Positions 29,146 to 39,739 of a DNA stretch of 64,000 nucleotides are shown here, piece by piece; position 1 is the stretch's first letter, and each line of letters starts with the position of its first letter. Under the pieces are notes generated by a model. That model was not told the origin of the DNA. It did no database searches and saw only the letters and a list, made by a program, of their open reading frames with translations. Made by a program: the position numbers and the translations under genes. The DNA lies in the NCBI GenBank assembly GCA_039621445.1, contig CP154957.1, positions 18,424,906 to 18,488,905 of the forward strand. Reading direction: 5' to 3'. Origin of the DNA: Euglena gracilis (taxonomy: Eukaryota; Euglenida; Euglenophyceae; Euglenales).

Positions 29146-31091
29146 TTGTTCTTTTGGGGGTAATTATCTAGTTATTAAATCCTATAATAATCCTATAATA
29201 ATTAAATCCTATCTTCTTTTGCTCTTATTTTACAAAGCCATTGAAGAATTTTGTGCTTCTGCAAACGATTGGGAAATTTCAGCACGTTTTGTATGAGTTT
29301 CCCCCCCAAAAAGATGTTTGGTATTTACATTTACACCCCCCCCACCGGGAAAGAGAATTTCATCGTCCTTGTCAAGAGTTGAGGTCGAACGTTCGAGCTC
29401 GAGCCCCCCCTCAGGGGGCTTAAAAAGCCTCCTCAAACAACCTCGAACGACCTCGAACGTTGTTCGAGGAGGCCCTTGAGACTCCTATGATATACATGCA
29501 GGCGTTTTGGGACCACTGCAAAAGGTTGAAACCAAAAGGGACTTGCACAACAAAAGGCATTTGCACACACAGGCATACGTTACACAAAAGATTTTTTATT
29601 TTGGGGCCGCACAGTTGCATCCAAAAGCACATGGGCAACAAAGGGAGTGGCACACACAGGGATTTTGTAATTTTGCGACCCTCCGAAAAAAACTTGCACA
29701 AACAAAAGGGATTTGTACGCACAGAGCACATGTTGCACACAAATAATTTAGTATTTTTTGGCATTTTTGGAGACCTGAAACCACCTCGAATGTCGTTCGG
29801 GCATTTTCGAGGAGGCTCGACAGCTTTCTCCGGCAGTGTTTCCTCCTACCGTAACCCCTTGGGGCTTCCCATCTTTTGGGATGGGGGCAGGTTGGACACA
29901 GAAGGCTCTTTCCAATCAAACGGAAGATAAGAGAGCACTCCACTTTTCGTCGTTCCCTCAGAACTCGCAGCATTATGGGCACAAGCCGGTCATTTCTACC
30001 AATTTCTATCGGAAGAGTGGAGTGTTCGGGGGCGGAATCAGTATGCTCCTGTTGTGCGAATTTAAAACAACAGTGAAGTTCCAAAAACAGTGCAATTAAC
30101 AACCCAGGGGCATATTTATTTCCCCTGATATCGATTTTGTGCTTAAAAATGCTGTGAAAAAAGCCCCAATTGCAAAGGTTTTGGATTACATAAAGAATAA
30201 AGCAAAAAATAACAAGCAGTCAGTTATCCTCCCCAGAAGAGTAAACCTGAAAAAATTGCTTGTAAAACCAGGAGGTTGGGTGAACAAAGCAAACAAATAT
30301 TTTTATTTTTCATTTTTTCTATTTATTTTATGTTATTTCATTGCAAGCATTTTTTTGTGTTTTCGATTTTCAGACGTTAATTTTTTTCGGCTTTTGCACA
30401 GTTCAATAGCGCTTTTTTTCAGAATTATCAAGCAAAGTTGCATGTTCCACTTTTTTTTTGATTAACTTGTGGTGAAAGGTGTTGCATGATGCAATTCAAG
30501 TGTCAACTGGGCAATCAACCCTGACACAGCAAGTGCGCAACAGGTTTGCTTTCATTGAATTTTCCCCCCTTTTTTGAAGTGCTCGGTTTTTGGGTTTTCC
30601 AAAAGTGTTTACAAGTCATTGTTTTGCTCCTTTTTTGTTCAAAAATGCAAGCAGCAAGGCACCTCAAATGCCAAAATGCAAGTTGCATGCAAATTCCTCA
30701 AAACATTCTTGAGATTACAAAAAAAAAATTCCACTAGGGGCTTTGAAAATTTCCGCCGGCGGAAATAGTTCCATTAAACATAACAATTATGCAGCATTCA
30801 TTCATCATGCAACCTGGTGCACACCTTGGACTGTCATTCAATTTCTTTTGCAAAAAACCACATAGGGACAGGTTTTCAAACCCTGCAATCCATCCATATG
30901 AAGAGATCCAACGCTTGGCTAGAAATGCCTCCTCCCCACTTGGACCCCAGGTTTCAGAAAACCACCACAGCCGTGCAAGCAGGCAATGGTGGGATTTCTC
31001 AGAACACACCTACCCCTCCCCAGGAAGGAATTATCCTTCCCAGGAAACTGTCCTCTGAGCCCCCCAAAATAAGCACCACCCCCAGATAAGA

Positions 31092-32100
31092 CCAGGTTTT
31101 GAATAGTGCTGAGCTCTTTACCTTGTGCGGTTTTTCATTGTAAAACCGAAAACGTGGCTCGGACGCTAGGCAGAGGCGGAGTTATGGGAAGCAATTTTTG
31201 GTACGTTTTGGTGCTCATTTTCAGCTCAAATACCGTTTTTCTGGGTCCGGCCAAAGAATATCGTTTCGGACAAAAAATTTTAAACATTTTTTCGACCTTT
31301 TTGACTCGGTTTTGACCTAAGTCCATGGGTTTCGGGCCAAAAACGGGGCGCCGGGGGGTCGAAAAACACTCATTTTCGGCTCAGAAACAGGTTTTCCGGG
31401 TCAAAAACATCGTTTCAGGCAAAAAAAAATTCGTTTTTTTTTGATTTTTTGACCAAAAATGGCTGAAAACGGTCAAACCAGGCCAAAATTGTACAAAATG
31501 GCCGAAATCGGCCGAAAAATTGCCGTAACTCGGGCTAGGCGGGGAGTTGCGGGGAAATCAAATACCGTTAGATGGGGATGGGGAATTTTGAGGGATTTAA
31601 TTTAGATCGCCGGACATTTCTTTTGGTTCCCTACCATTTTTGAGAAGTTTCAGAAAAATCGATTTTTTGAGCCAAATGACGGCCGATAACGGCCAAGCCT
31701 GCCGCGCTGTTTTGAACCGTAAATCGGCCACATTTCAGGCTAGGCGGGGAGTTGCAGGGAAATTAAAATACTGTTAGGTTGGGCATTGTGAGGGCTTCTA
31801 TTTAGGTCTCCGAACATTTCTTTTTTTTGCTTCATTTCGGAGATATTTTGAAGACATCGATTTTTTGACCCCGAAAACAGCCCAAAATGGCCCCTGAAAT
31901 GGGCCAAAATTGGCCGAAAAACAGGCCGTGACTCGGGCTACACAAAGAATTGGGGGAAAAGTAAAGCATGGTTGGATAGGGCGGCTTCATTTTTTGCTCT
32001 GTGGACATTTGCTTTGATTTTGCTTCATTGTCAAGATATTTTGAAAAAATCGATTTTTTTGACCCGAAAACGGCCCCCCCAAAAAACGCCCCAAAAACCT
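31092..32100 (+). repeat. mosaic repeat block 2
   Basis: Starts with CCAGGTTTTGAATAGTGC, whose complement ends copies at 7170, 36600 and 36790. It continues through TCTGGGTCCGG..AAAACATCG sequence (as at 23.6 and 36.4 kb reversed) into three GGGGAAATCAAA / CTCCGAACATTTC units. Confidence 0.65.
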
Positions 32101-32839
32101 TTCTTTCGGTTTACGCTGCATATATCTAGAGGTGCAATCGACCCTGACCAATACCATTATGGATGTTGGGGGTGAATGTGACGAGTATGGTCGGCATCCC
32201 TGCTGTCCTATTTGTGAAACTTCAAAAAAATGGCCCACCCCTACATTTATGGGTTGAGAGGACCTCTTACATATGTTTTCCCGCTGCGCCACAAAATCTT
32301 TCTTTTCTTCTTCCTCCCCCCCCCTTGTCCGAGACACGACCATTTTTTTGAATTTTGGTGACAAGGACAATCATGTCCCCCAGTGGAATTGAAAGGCCTG
32401 TCTGCTCAAAGGGGTTGCTCCCACATTGCTCCAAAGATCCCCAATGCGGTTTAGGCTTCCCATTGTTTGTGTGGGGATCAAATCTATACCCCCCCAGGAA
32501 ACTGTCTCCAGAGAAGCAGAGAAGTCAGTGAGCACAGAGGTTGGAGACAGATTCATGACACTGACATAAAAATATAGAAAATCGATTTTCTCACATACAG
32601 GTTGACCCAAGGGAGATCTGGAGATTTCCAAAAATGACAAATGTGCCTGTTGTGGTTCTGGCATATTCCAAAAATCTCCCTCCATTCGCCTCAATCAATA
32701 ATGGATTGTGATAGTGTTCGCCTGCAAATATGGATTCTGTGAGATATTGTTCCCCTGCAAATTTCTTCCATTCGGTCGATCCATGTGGCTCTATTTGACG
32801 TACAGTCATATGCATGGCAAGCACACAGGTAAGGAAAGC

Positions 32840-33060
32840 GTGCACACAGGTCATTCATGCACACCTGCGCATGAATACACTCTTTTGTACACACACTCAT
32901 TCATGCTCATTCGTTTACCCATTTGCTCATTCTGTACACTCATTTTCTCATTTTCTCACCCATTGACTCATTCACCCATTCATCAATCTATGCTTCAATA
33001 TGGCACGCACACACGCGTGCATACACCCACTCGCACTCATGTAAAACACATCTGAAAGTC
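32840..33060. repeat. CTCATT / CACA simple-sequence tract
   Basis: Repeated ACTCATTCA, GCTCATTC and CACACACGCG words over about 220 bp. Low complexity; no gene. Confidence 0.7.
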
Positions 33061-33737
33061 ACAACATATTTCTCCGCTCAGATATGGCGAGCTGACGTTT
33101 GGTCCATCTTTGTTGCAGTCGCATGATTCATTGTTGGTTTCTCTCCTCGTGTTCATGTGTCAAAGATCTCGCATTTTAGCTGAGTCCATGCCCCTGAGCA
33201 AATCCCATAATGTGTTGTTTTCCTCCTTTGGTTTTTTGGGGGGGATTATGTTTTATCTGCATGTGTGAGTGCCCTGCGTTCGACTGTTTAAAGTTTTGAA
33301 TTGGGTAATGCTGAACACCACCAAAGCTTTTTAATCTTCCCATTATTCTTCACAAGCACATGGTCATTTTTCTTTTTTCTGACACACATCCATCACAGTG
33401 ATAACAACAAACCGCCATAAGACAGCAAAAGAGCCAATCCAAATCACCCGATCCTATTTTTTGTCAAGGTTTTGTTTATTGTCCCTTTTATTTCTGGAGT
33501 TTCTATCAAAATTTCCCCAAATGTCAGTTGCGAGGTTTTTTTTGCTGTCGATTATTTAGTCTTTTCACCGGCATTCACGTCAGTCATGCATGTTGGCTAA
33601 ACGCAGCTGCTTCAACGGAAGCAGCCCAAGATGTTTCACTGGTTTTTTCCTTCCTGATGGTTGTCCAAGGCAGGCTTCTTTTGACCCCTCCACCTGAAAT
33701 TTGACTGGTCAGAGGTTGCAGGTTTCAGGGTCAATCT

Positions 33738-34164
33738 CAGGGCGCATCTTCAGAAAATTTGACCCCGCCAGCAGCAGCCTTTTTCCAGCCAGCAGCCGAA
33801 CCCCCCCCCCTCAACGAGATCTATTTATTTTAAGCCGCCCTTTGGGCGGCTGGACCGGTTACGGGTTTTTTTCGGTTCGGAAGTGCAAAAATTGGCCAGA
33901 AATGGGTCAAAAATGGGCGAAAATGGGTCGGAAAAGGGTGCTGTTAAAAAAAATTGATTTTTGTATAATTGGCAGTTTTTGGACATTTTTGCAATTTCAG
34001 TTTTTTTGATACCCAGTTCGACCCCGGGTTAGGCCCAGCTCCAGCCCAGGACCCCTGGAAGGGGGGGGGGGTCAGCCAGCAACCTTTTTCCAACCAGCCC
34101 AAATTCTCCAGCCTCTGAGCTGGACCTCGGGGGGGGGGGGGGGCGGTCGTTAAAAAACGCCCTG
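33738..34164. repeat. CAGGGCG-ended repeat, copy 1
   Basis: Begins CAGGGCGCATCTTCAG and ends AAAAAACGCCCTG, another variant of the CAGGG termini. The interior (CAGAAAATTTGACCCC, AGCCGCCCTTTGGGCGGCTG, CAGCTCCAGCCCAGGACCCC) recurs at about 37171-37600. Flanks are only loosely similar, so no TSD is claimed. Confidence 0.6.
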
Positions 34165-34219
34165 GTTAAATCTAAAGTGATGTTTTGGCCCAGTGAGGGA
34201 CATCTCTAAAAGTTGGAAT

Positions 34220-34618
34220 CAGGCTTGTGCTTAAGGGATTGCAGTACCCCCGGGGGGGGGGGGGGGCTGGACTGCAGCTAGTCCAAATTTGGCTAGTGGG
34301 ATTTCTAGCACCTGCTAGCAGGGCTAGCTAGTAGAAAAAAATTTCCAGTGACCGGCGCAAAGCGCTGGAAATTTTTTTGGGACCCCCAAAAATGGCCAAA
34401 AATGCCCGTTTTTTGGCCATTTTTGGGAATTTTTGGAACAAAATCAGCCAAAAACCTATTAAAAACCTCATTTCTACCTTGTCGCGCAGGTCCAGTTGGG
34501 GGGACCCCCGGACCCCCCCCCCGGGGGGGAGGGGGGGTCTAGCTAGTCCATGTTTTCCAGTGTCTAGCCGATTGGCTAGCCAGTACCCCCCCCCCCGGGG
34601 TCCTTAAGCACAAGCCTG
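34220..34618. mobile_element. hAT-like element, family 3 (CAGGCTTGTGCT ends)
   Basis: CAGGCTTGTGCTTAAGG at the left, CCTTAAGCACAAGCCTG at the right: 17-bp perfect inverted ends. Perfect 8-bp TSD GTTGGAAT (34212-34219, 34619-34626). The 399-bp interior has GGCGCAAAGCGC and TGGCTAGCCAG words and long C/G runs. No coding capacity. Confidence 0.92.
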
Positions 34619-35159
34619 GTTGGAATAAATGAAAAAGTCAAATTGAAAGTAAATGAGAGAAATGAAAAATGAGAAAATAAAGAGTAACAAAAAGGAAGTT
34701 AATAAAAATTTTAATGACACCCCCCCCACACACACATGCGTGCACACCCGCGCACCCCATTCACACGTGCAGGAAAGCATTTTCATACCCCAAATTTCTG
34801 AGATAGACACCCCAAATATATTGTGAAATGGATGGTGCATTTTGTTCCCATGACAGAATGTGTTTTCTGCATGGAGGGGTGTGTTTTCCCCCTGGTTTAT
34901 TATTTGGACACTCGAAGTCGGGGGGGGGGTTATTATTTGGACAAAAATGTTACAAAAATACCAAAATGGATGGAATTGGTGCAGTTAATATGCCTAAGTT
35001 TAAAAAAGTTCCAAAGAGCCAAAAAGATTACCATTAGAGACTGTCGAGGGTTTATTGGTCCGACTTTTTGACTTCGAAATTTTTGCTGAGTTTTCTCCTT
35101 TTTTTGCTTTCAAAGCTGTCGGAGCGGGGTTATTATTTGGCCTGTCGGGGTGCATTAGT

Positions 35160-36480
35160 TTGGGGTCGCTGAGCTCTTATCCCTTTATGGGTGGAAGCTT
35201 ATCCCTGGGGAAAAGGAGGGGGGTCCAACCCACCCCCCTCACCCCACTGGACAGGGCCACCTCGGGAACCGGCGGATTATCACCATAATCCCGGCTCCGT
35301 TCCCGGAATTTTTTTTTGCAGTCATGAGCGACTGGATTTCTAGTTTCCGAATCACCTCCGTTTGACCCCCAACTCCCCGACAGGCCCGAGTTATTCACGC
35401 GCGAAGGGGTCCAAACTGGGTAGGATTGGCCGCTCCCGTTTGGGGCCGCAAAAATGCGCCGGAACATGGGCCATGCGTATCGGCAGACAAAACGACGAAC
35501 GGGGGGCGATAGAGGGCCTTCAGGGGTACGTTTCGTCAGACCGACATTTCCGGAAATAATGTTCATTTTCTCGAGATATTTTCGAAAAATCGATTTTTTG
35601 ACCGATTTTGACCCCGGCGAAATGGCAGAGTCGGAAGAGGGGGGGGGGGCTATTTTGGGGTGTTTTTTTTTTGGGCCGTTTGTTGGTCAAAAAAATCGGT
35701 TTTTTCAAAATATCTCGCTTGTGAAGCAAAATCAAAGAAAATGTCCACAGAGCAAAAATGAAGCCCTTGGAATGCCCTATCCAACCATGGTTTATTTTTC
35801 CCCCAACTCTTCATGTAGCCCGAGTTACGGCCTTTTTTTTGGCCAATTTTGGCCCATTTCAGGGGCCGTTTTGGCCGTTTCGGGGTCAATCGATGGTTTC
35901 AAAATATCTCGAAAATGAAGCAAATCAAAGGAAATGTCTGGAGACCGAAATTGAAGCCCTTACAATGCCCTATCTAACGGTATTTTGATTTCCCCGCAAC
36001 CTCGCCTAGCCCGAAATGTGGCCGATTTACGGTTCAAAACAGCGCGGCAGGCTTGCAACACAGCAGTTTACGGCCGCTTTTGGAGGTCAAAAAATCAATT
36101 TTTATAAAATTTTTCAAAAATGGTGGGGAATCAAAAGAAATGTCTGGCGACCTAAATTGAAGATCTTGGAACGCCCCATCTAACAGTATTTTTGATTTCC
36201 CCACAACTCCCCGTCTAGCCCGAGTTACAGCCATTTTTCGGCCAATTTGGGCCATTTTGTACAGTACAGCTTGTTTTGACTTGGCCGTTTTCAGCCATTT
36301 TTGGGTTAAAAAGTCGAAACAAAATCAAAAAAAAACTCGAAAAAAATTGCCCAAAACGATGTTTTTTTGGCCTCCCGGACCCGGGAAGCCTGTTTTTGAG
36401 CCGAAAATGAGCGTTTTTCGACTCAAACAAAAAAAAACGCCCCGTTTTTGGACCGAAACCCATTGATTTTGTGTTAAAAC
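35160..36480 (-). repeat. mosaic repeat block 3 (reversed)
   Basis: Reverse of the 23.4-24.9 kb vocabulary in the same order: G/C-run segment, GGTGATTCGG/GAATAACTCGGGCC segment, several AAATGTC..GGAGACC..TTGAAGCCC units, then GCCTCCCGGACC sequence. Unit-to-unit divergence suggests age. Confidence 0.65.
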
Positions 36481-38075
36481 CGGGTCAAGAAAGTCGAAAA
36501 TCCAACAAAACGGGTATGGGGTATATGGGGGTTAACATTTCAGAAAAACTAGCATTGCTAGTCTTTCCAGTCTTCCATTACGTGCAAGTCCCATTAAGAG
36601 CTCATTATCACTCAAAACCTGGTTAACATTTCATTAACATTTCAAAAATTACCTTATTAAAATCCCTGAAAGGTTCTGTAAATTGCAAGAGTGTAATTTG
36701 CAAATTATAAATTACGCGAAATTTGCAATGCAGTCTTTTCGGCTTTCCATTACATGCATGTCCCATTAAGAGCTCAGCACTATTCAAAACCTGGTTATTA
36801 TTGGCTGGGGGTTATTATTTGGGGGGTTTCATTGGTTGGGTTCATATTTTGGGGGGGTTGTTTTTTTCATTAGCATGATCAAGTGTGCCAGACATCGTGT
36901 TTTTGGTGGAGAAACACGTGTGTGGTTCAAAATATGCACATGTTAAGGTTAATCACGTTGCACAGTGAAAAAAAAATTTCCTGAGGAGAGAGAATATTTG
37001 TGCTTTCCAGCAGACTCCGGGGAGACATTAGAGGAGTTTGCATGCAAACTACTTTTTAGATTTTTGCATTGCATACTTTGAAGTGCATCCCCTCCCCTTT
37101 GGTGAGCTCTTCGTTTCATTAGATTTTTTTTTGAACCCAGGATTTTGCCTGCCACTTGCTGCCGGGGCGGCAGGGTGTTGCTTCAGAAAATTTGACCCCA
37201 CCCAGGGCGGTCCAGGCAGCCAGCAGCCTTTTTCCAGCCCCGGACCCCCCCCCCATCAACAAGAACTATTTATTTATTTCTTCCAGCCGCCCTTTGGGCG
37301 GCTGGACGGTAACAGCTTTTTCGCTTTCGGGGTGCAAAAATGGGTCAAAAATGGGTCAAAAATGGGCGAAAATGGGTCAGAAAACAGCTGTCCAGGGCGT
37401 TTTGGGGGTCAAAAAAAAATCGATTTTTGCATAATTGGCAGTTTTTTATTGGGACATTTTTTGCGATTTTTTGATACCCGGTTCGACCCCGGGTCAGGCC
37501 CAGCTCCAGCCCAGGACCCCTATGGGGGGGGGGGTCAGCCAGCAGCCTTTTTCCAGCCAGCCCTCCAGCCTGAACTGGACCCACCCCCAGTCAAAGGATC
37601 AATTTTTCTTCAACTGAATCAAACAGTGACCAAATTTGGAGTCTCTGGATTATGGGCTTTCAACAACTGATGATGGAAGTGTTCCAAATGTTGATCAACA
37701 GAGTGTCAATTTTTTTTAGTTTTGGGTGAAATAATATTTTTCTCTGTAATGGCTTGTTTGATTTTATAATCTGATTTTGAGTTGTAACGCTTTAGCTTGT
37801 AATTTTGATGTTTGCAAGGATTTTTTTCAAGGTTTTACAGAGAATGTCTTGGGCCTTAAATTTTGACAGAGCAATGTTGCATGTTTTTGTATTTGTTGCA
37901 TTTTTTTGCATTTGCATATTTCCCCTCTATTGCTTTCCGCACCTTGATTGATTGGTTATTTTTTCGCCCAGATTATTTTTTCGCCCAGAATTTTGGCGAT
38001 AAACCTCTCTTTCGAGGCACTCACTCTCCGATTCTGAACAACCAGCCCAGCAGCACGTTTGGCTGGATTCAGCTA

Positions 38076-38613
38076 ATAACCCCCCCCCCCCAATATAAGA
38101 AACCCCTCGCTATAAGAAACCCCCAAATATAAGAAACCTTTTGGCTGATTTTCAGCCGACACCCAAATATAAGAAACCCCCAAATATAAGAAACCCCTGG
38201 GCCGTTGGACGCCAATCCAAATATAAGAAACCCCTCATTTTCACCGCGGGTCACAGCAAATCTCAAGGCGCGATCAACACAAAGATGAAGCCAATCTAGT
38301 GTATTGCTTCTTTGCAAAGCAAGAGTTCAGAAGCAACTGCTTTTGGAAACACCTGGCCGTGTCACGACCCCCTTCCCCACTGTTTGAATGGCAGTCAGAC
38401 ATGAGGACAATCCTACACACAGTGGTCACATGTAATTAATTATATGAAGGAACCGAAGGAAGAAAAAGTTCCATTTATAAGAAACCCCTGGGGCCGGCCT
38501 TCGACACCCAAATATAAGAAACCCACAAATATAAGAAACCCTTTTGGGCCGATCGGCCGACACCCAAATATAAGAACGGGTTGATTATATTTGGGGGGGG
38601 GGGTTAGTTTAAC
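38076..38613. repeat. AATATAAGAAACC repeat element with C/G-run inverted ends
   Basis: Starts ACCCCCCCCCCCAATATAAG and ends TTATATTTGGGGGGG. Contains about eight scattered AAATATAAGAAACCC units. A related element with AAATAAGACCCCCC units interrupts DIRS remnant E at 52415-52865. Confidence 0.6.
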
Positions 38614-38861
38614 AAGGTGACATTCCAAGCACTGTCCAAGCTGTTTCCGCTCCATCAGCGAATTCCGCCTGTCGTTGCACACATTTCCCTTTGATTTGAT
38701 GAATGTGATTTCATGGCTACAGAAGACATTGGTTTGGTTGTTTACGCGCATTTTTTCCCAGTGAAGAATTGCAACCAAAATCTGTGATGTTGTTGGGAGT
38801 TGGAGGAGGCCAATTGTGGGAATGGGAGTCCAATTTCAAACAGTTTGATCCACAGTAACGA

Positions 38862-38985
38862 CAGCAACAACACCAACAACAACAACAGCAGCAGCAACAA
38901 CAACAACAGCAACAACAATGGCAGCAGCAGCAGGAACAAATACAACAGCGAAGCAGCAGACAACAGAAAATGCAACAACCGCAGG
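38862..38985 (+). repeat. CAA/CAG trinucleotide tract
   Basis: About 40 mostly CAA or CAG triplets with a few interruptions. One frame would encode polyglutamine ending QGWAKFWPV before TGA, with an in-frame TAA just upstream. No gene model supported. Confidence 0.8.
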
Positions 38986-39739
38986 GTTGGGCAAAATTTT
39001 GGCCTGTCTGAAGGTGTCTCCCAGGGGACGGGGAGAAAAGCTGCATCATACACTTTTGGCAACTGAAAACATATGAAAATGCACGCCATAAAAAAGCACA
39101 GTTGTCCAGAAAAAAAACTGGGTGTAAATAAAGGCATGCATCTCCAATTTTTTAATTCAAATTCTTCACACTTTTCAATAACAGTTTTTTTTTAAAACGT
39201 CAATTGAAAGCATTTTTAAAATGCCAATACAGCGCGCTGAAGGAGGGGGGGCCTCAATGGCAGAGATTCGCAATCCCGAGGAAGGGGCACCCAGGGCGAA
39301 GCACAAACACCAAGCGACGATGCCTTGTTTGCCGGCTTCTTGAAGGTGAATATTTTTGGGACGGTTGGGCGTCGCCCCTGTAGTTCTGCTATTTTGCCGA
39401 AGTTGGCTGGCGCGTCGCTCCGGCATGGAAGATTCCTGGGGGGGGGCACCCTCTCGCACTCCCGCGGAGCATAACGACATCGGACTCCCACGACAGAAGA
39501 AGGGGGAGGAAGGGACCAAGAGGGCGAAGCACAAGGACCATTCGGGCTCCGCACTGCGAGATGGTGAGGTCCTGCTTTCCTTGCCGGCTGTTCTGTTGTG
39601 GTGTGTTTGTGCGTGCGCGGAGGGTGCTTCTTACTGCTTTTTGTTGCCGGAGTTGGCTGATTCCTAATTCTGCCCTTCGACCTCAAGGAGAAAGAATTTT
39701 ACTGCTACGAGTTCACTTGGAAAATATTTACAAGGAGCA

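Larger units (their letters stand above)
29150..33700. other. no gene recognised; hairpins, mosaic repeat block 2 and simple repeats
   Basis: 29380-29480 and 29780-29825 carry CGAACGTTCGAG / CCTCGAACG hairpin words flanking a CACA-rich stretch. 29820-30110 is open in several frames with no recognised product. 30100-30780 is AT-rich. 31092-32100 is the mosaic repeat block, starting AGGTTTTGAATAGTGCTGAG. 32840-33060 is (CTCATT)- and (CA)-rich simple sequence. 33100-33700 shows nothing. Confidence 0.5.
34700..39200. other. no gene recognised; repeats
   Basis: 34915-35180 carries TTATTATTTGG repeats. 35160-36480 is the mosaic block in reverse. 36575-36620 and 36755-36800 are CCATTAAGAGCTCA repeat ends. 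37171-37600 is the CAGGGCG-type repeat, copy 2. 38076-38613 is the AATATAAGAAACC array. 38862-38985 is a CAA/CAG tract. ORFs within are repeat-derived. Confidence 0.5.

Noticed and set aside
38742-39137. Leu- or Cys-rich minus-strand ORFs
   Set aside because: Antisense readings of the CAA/CAG tract.
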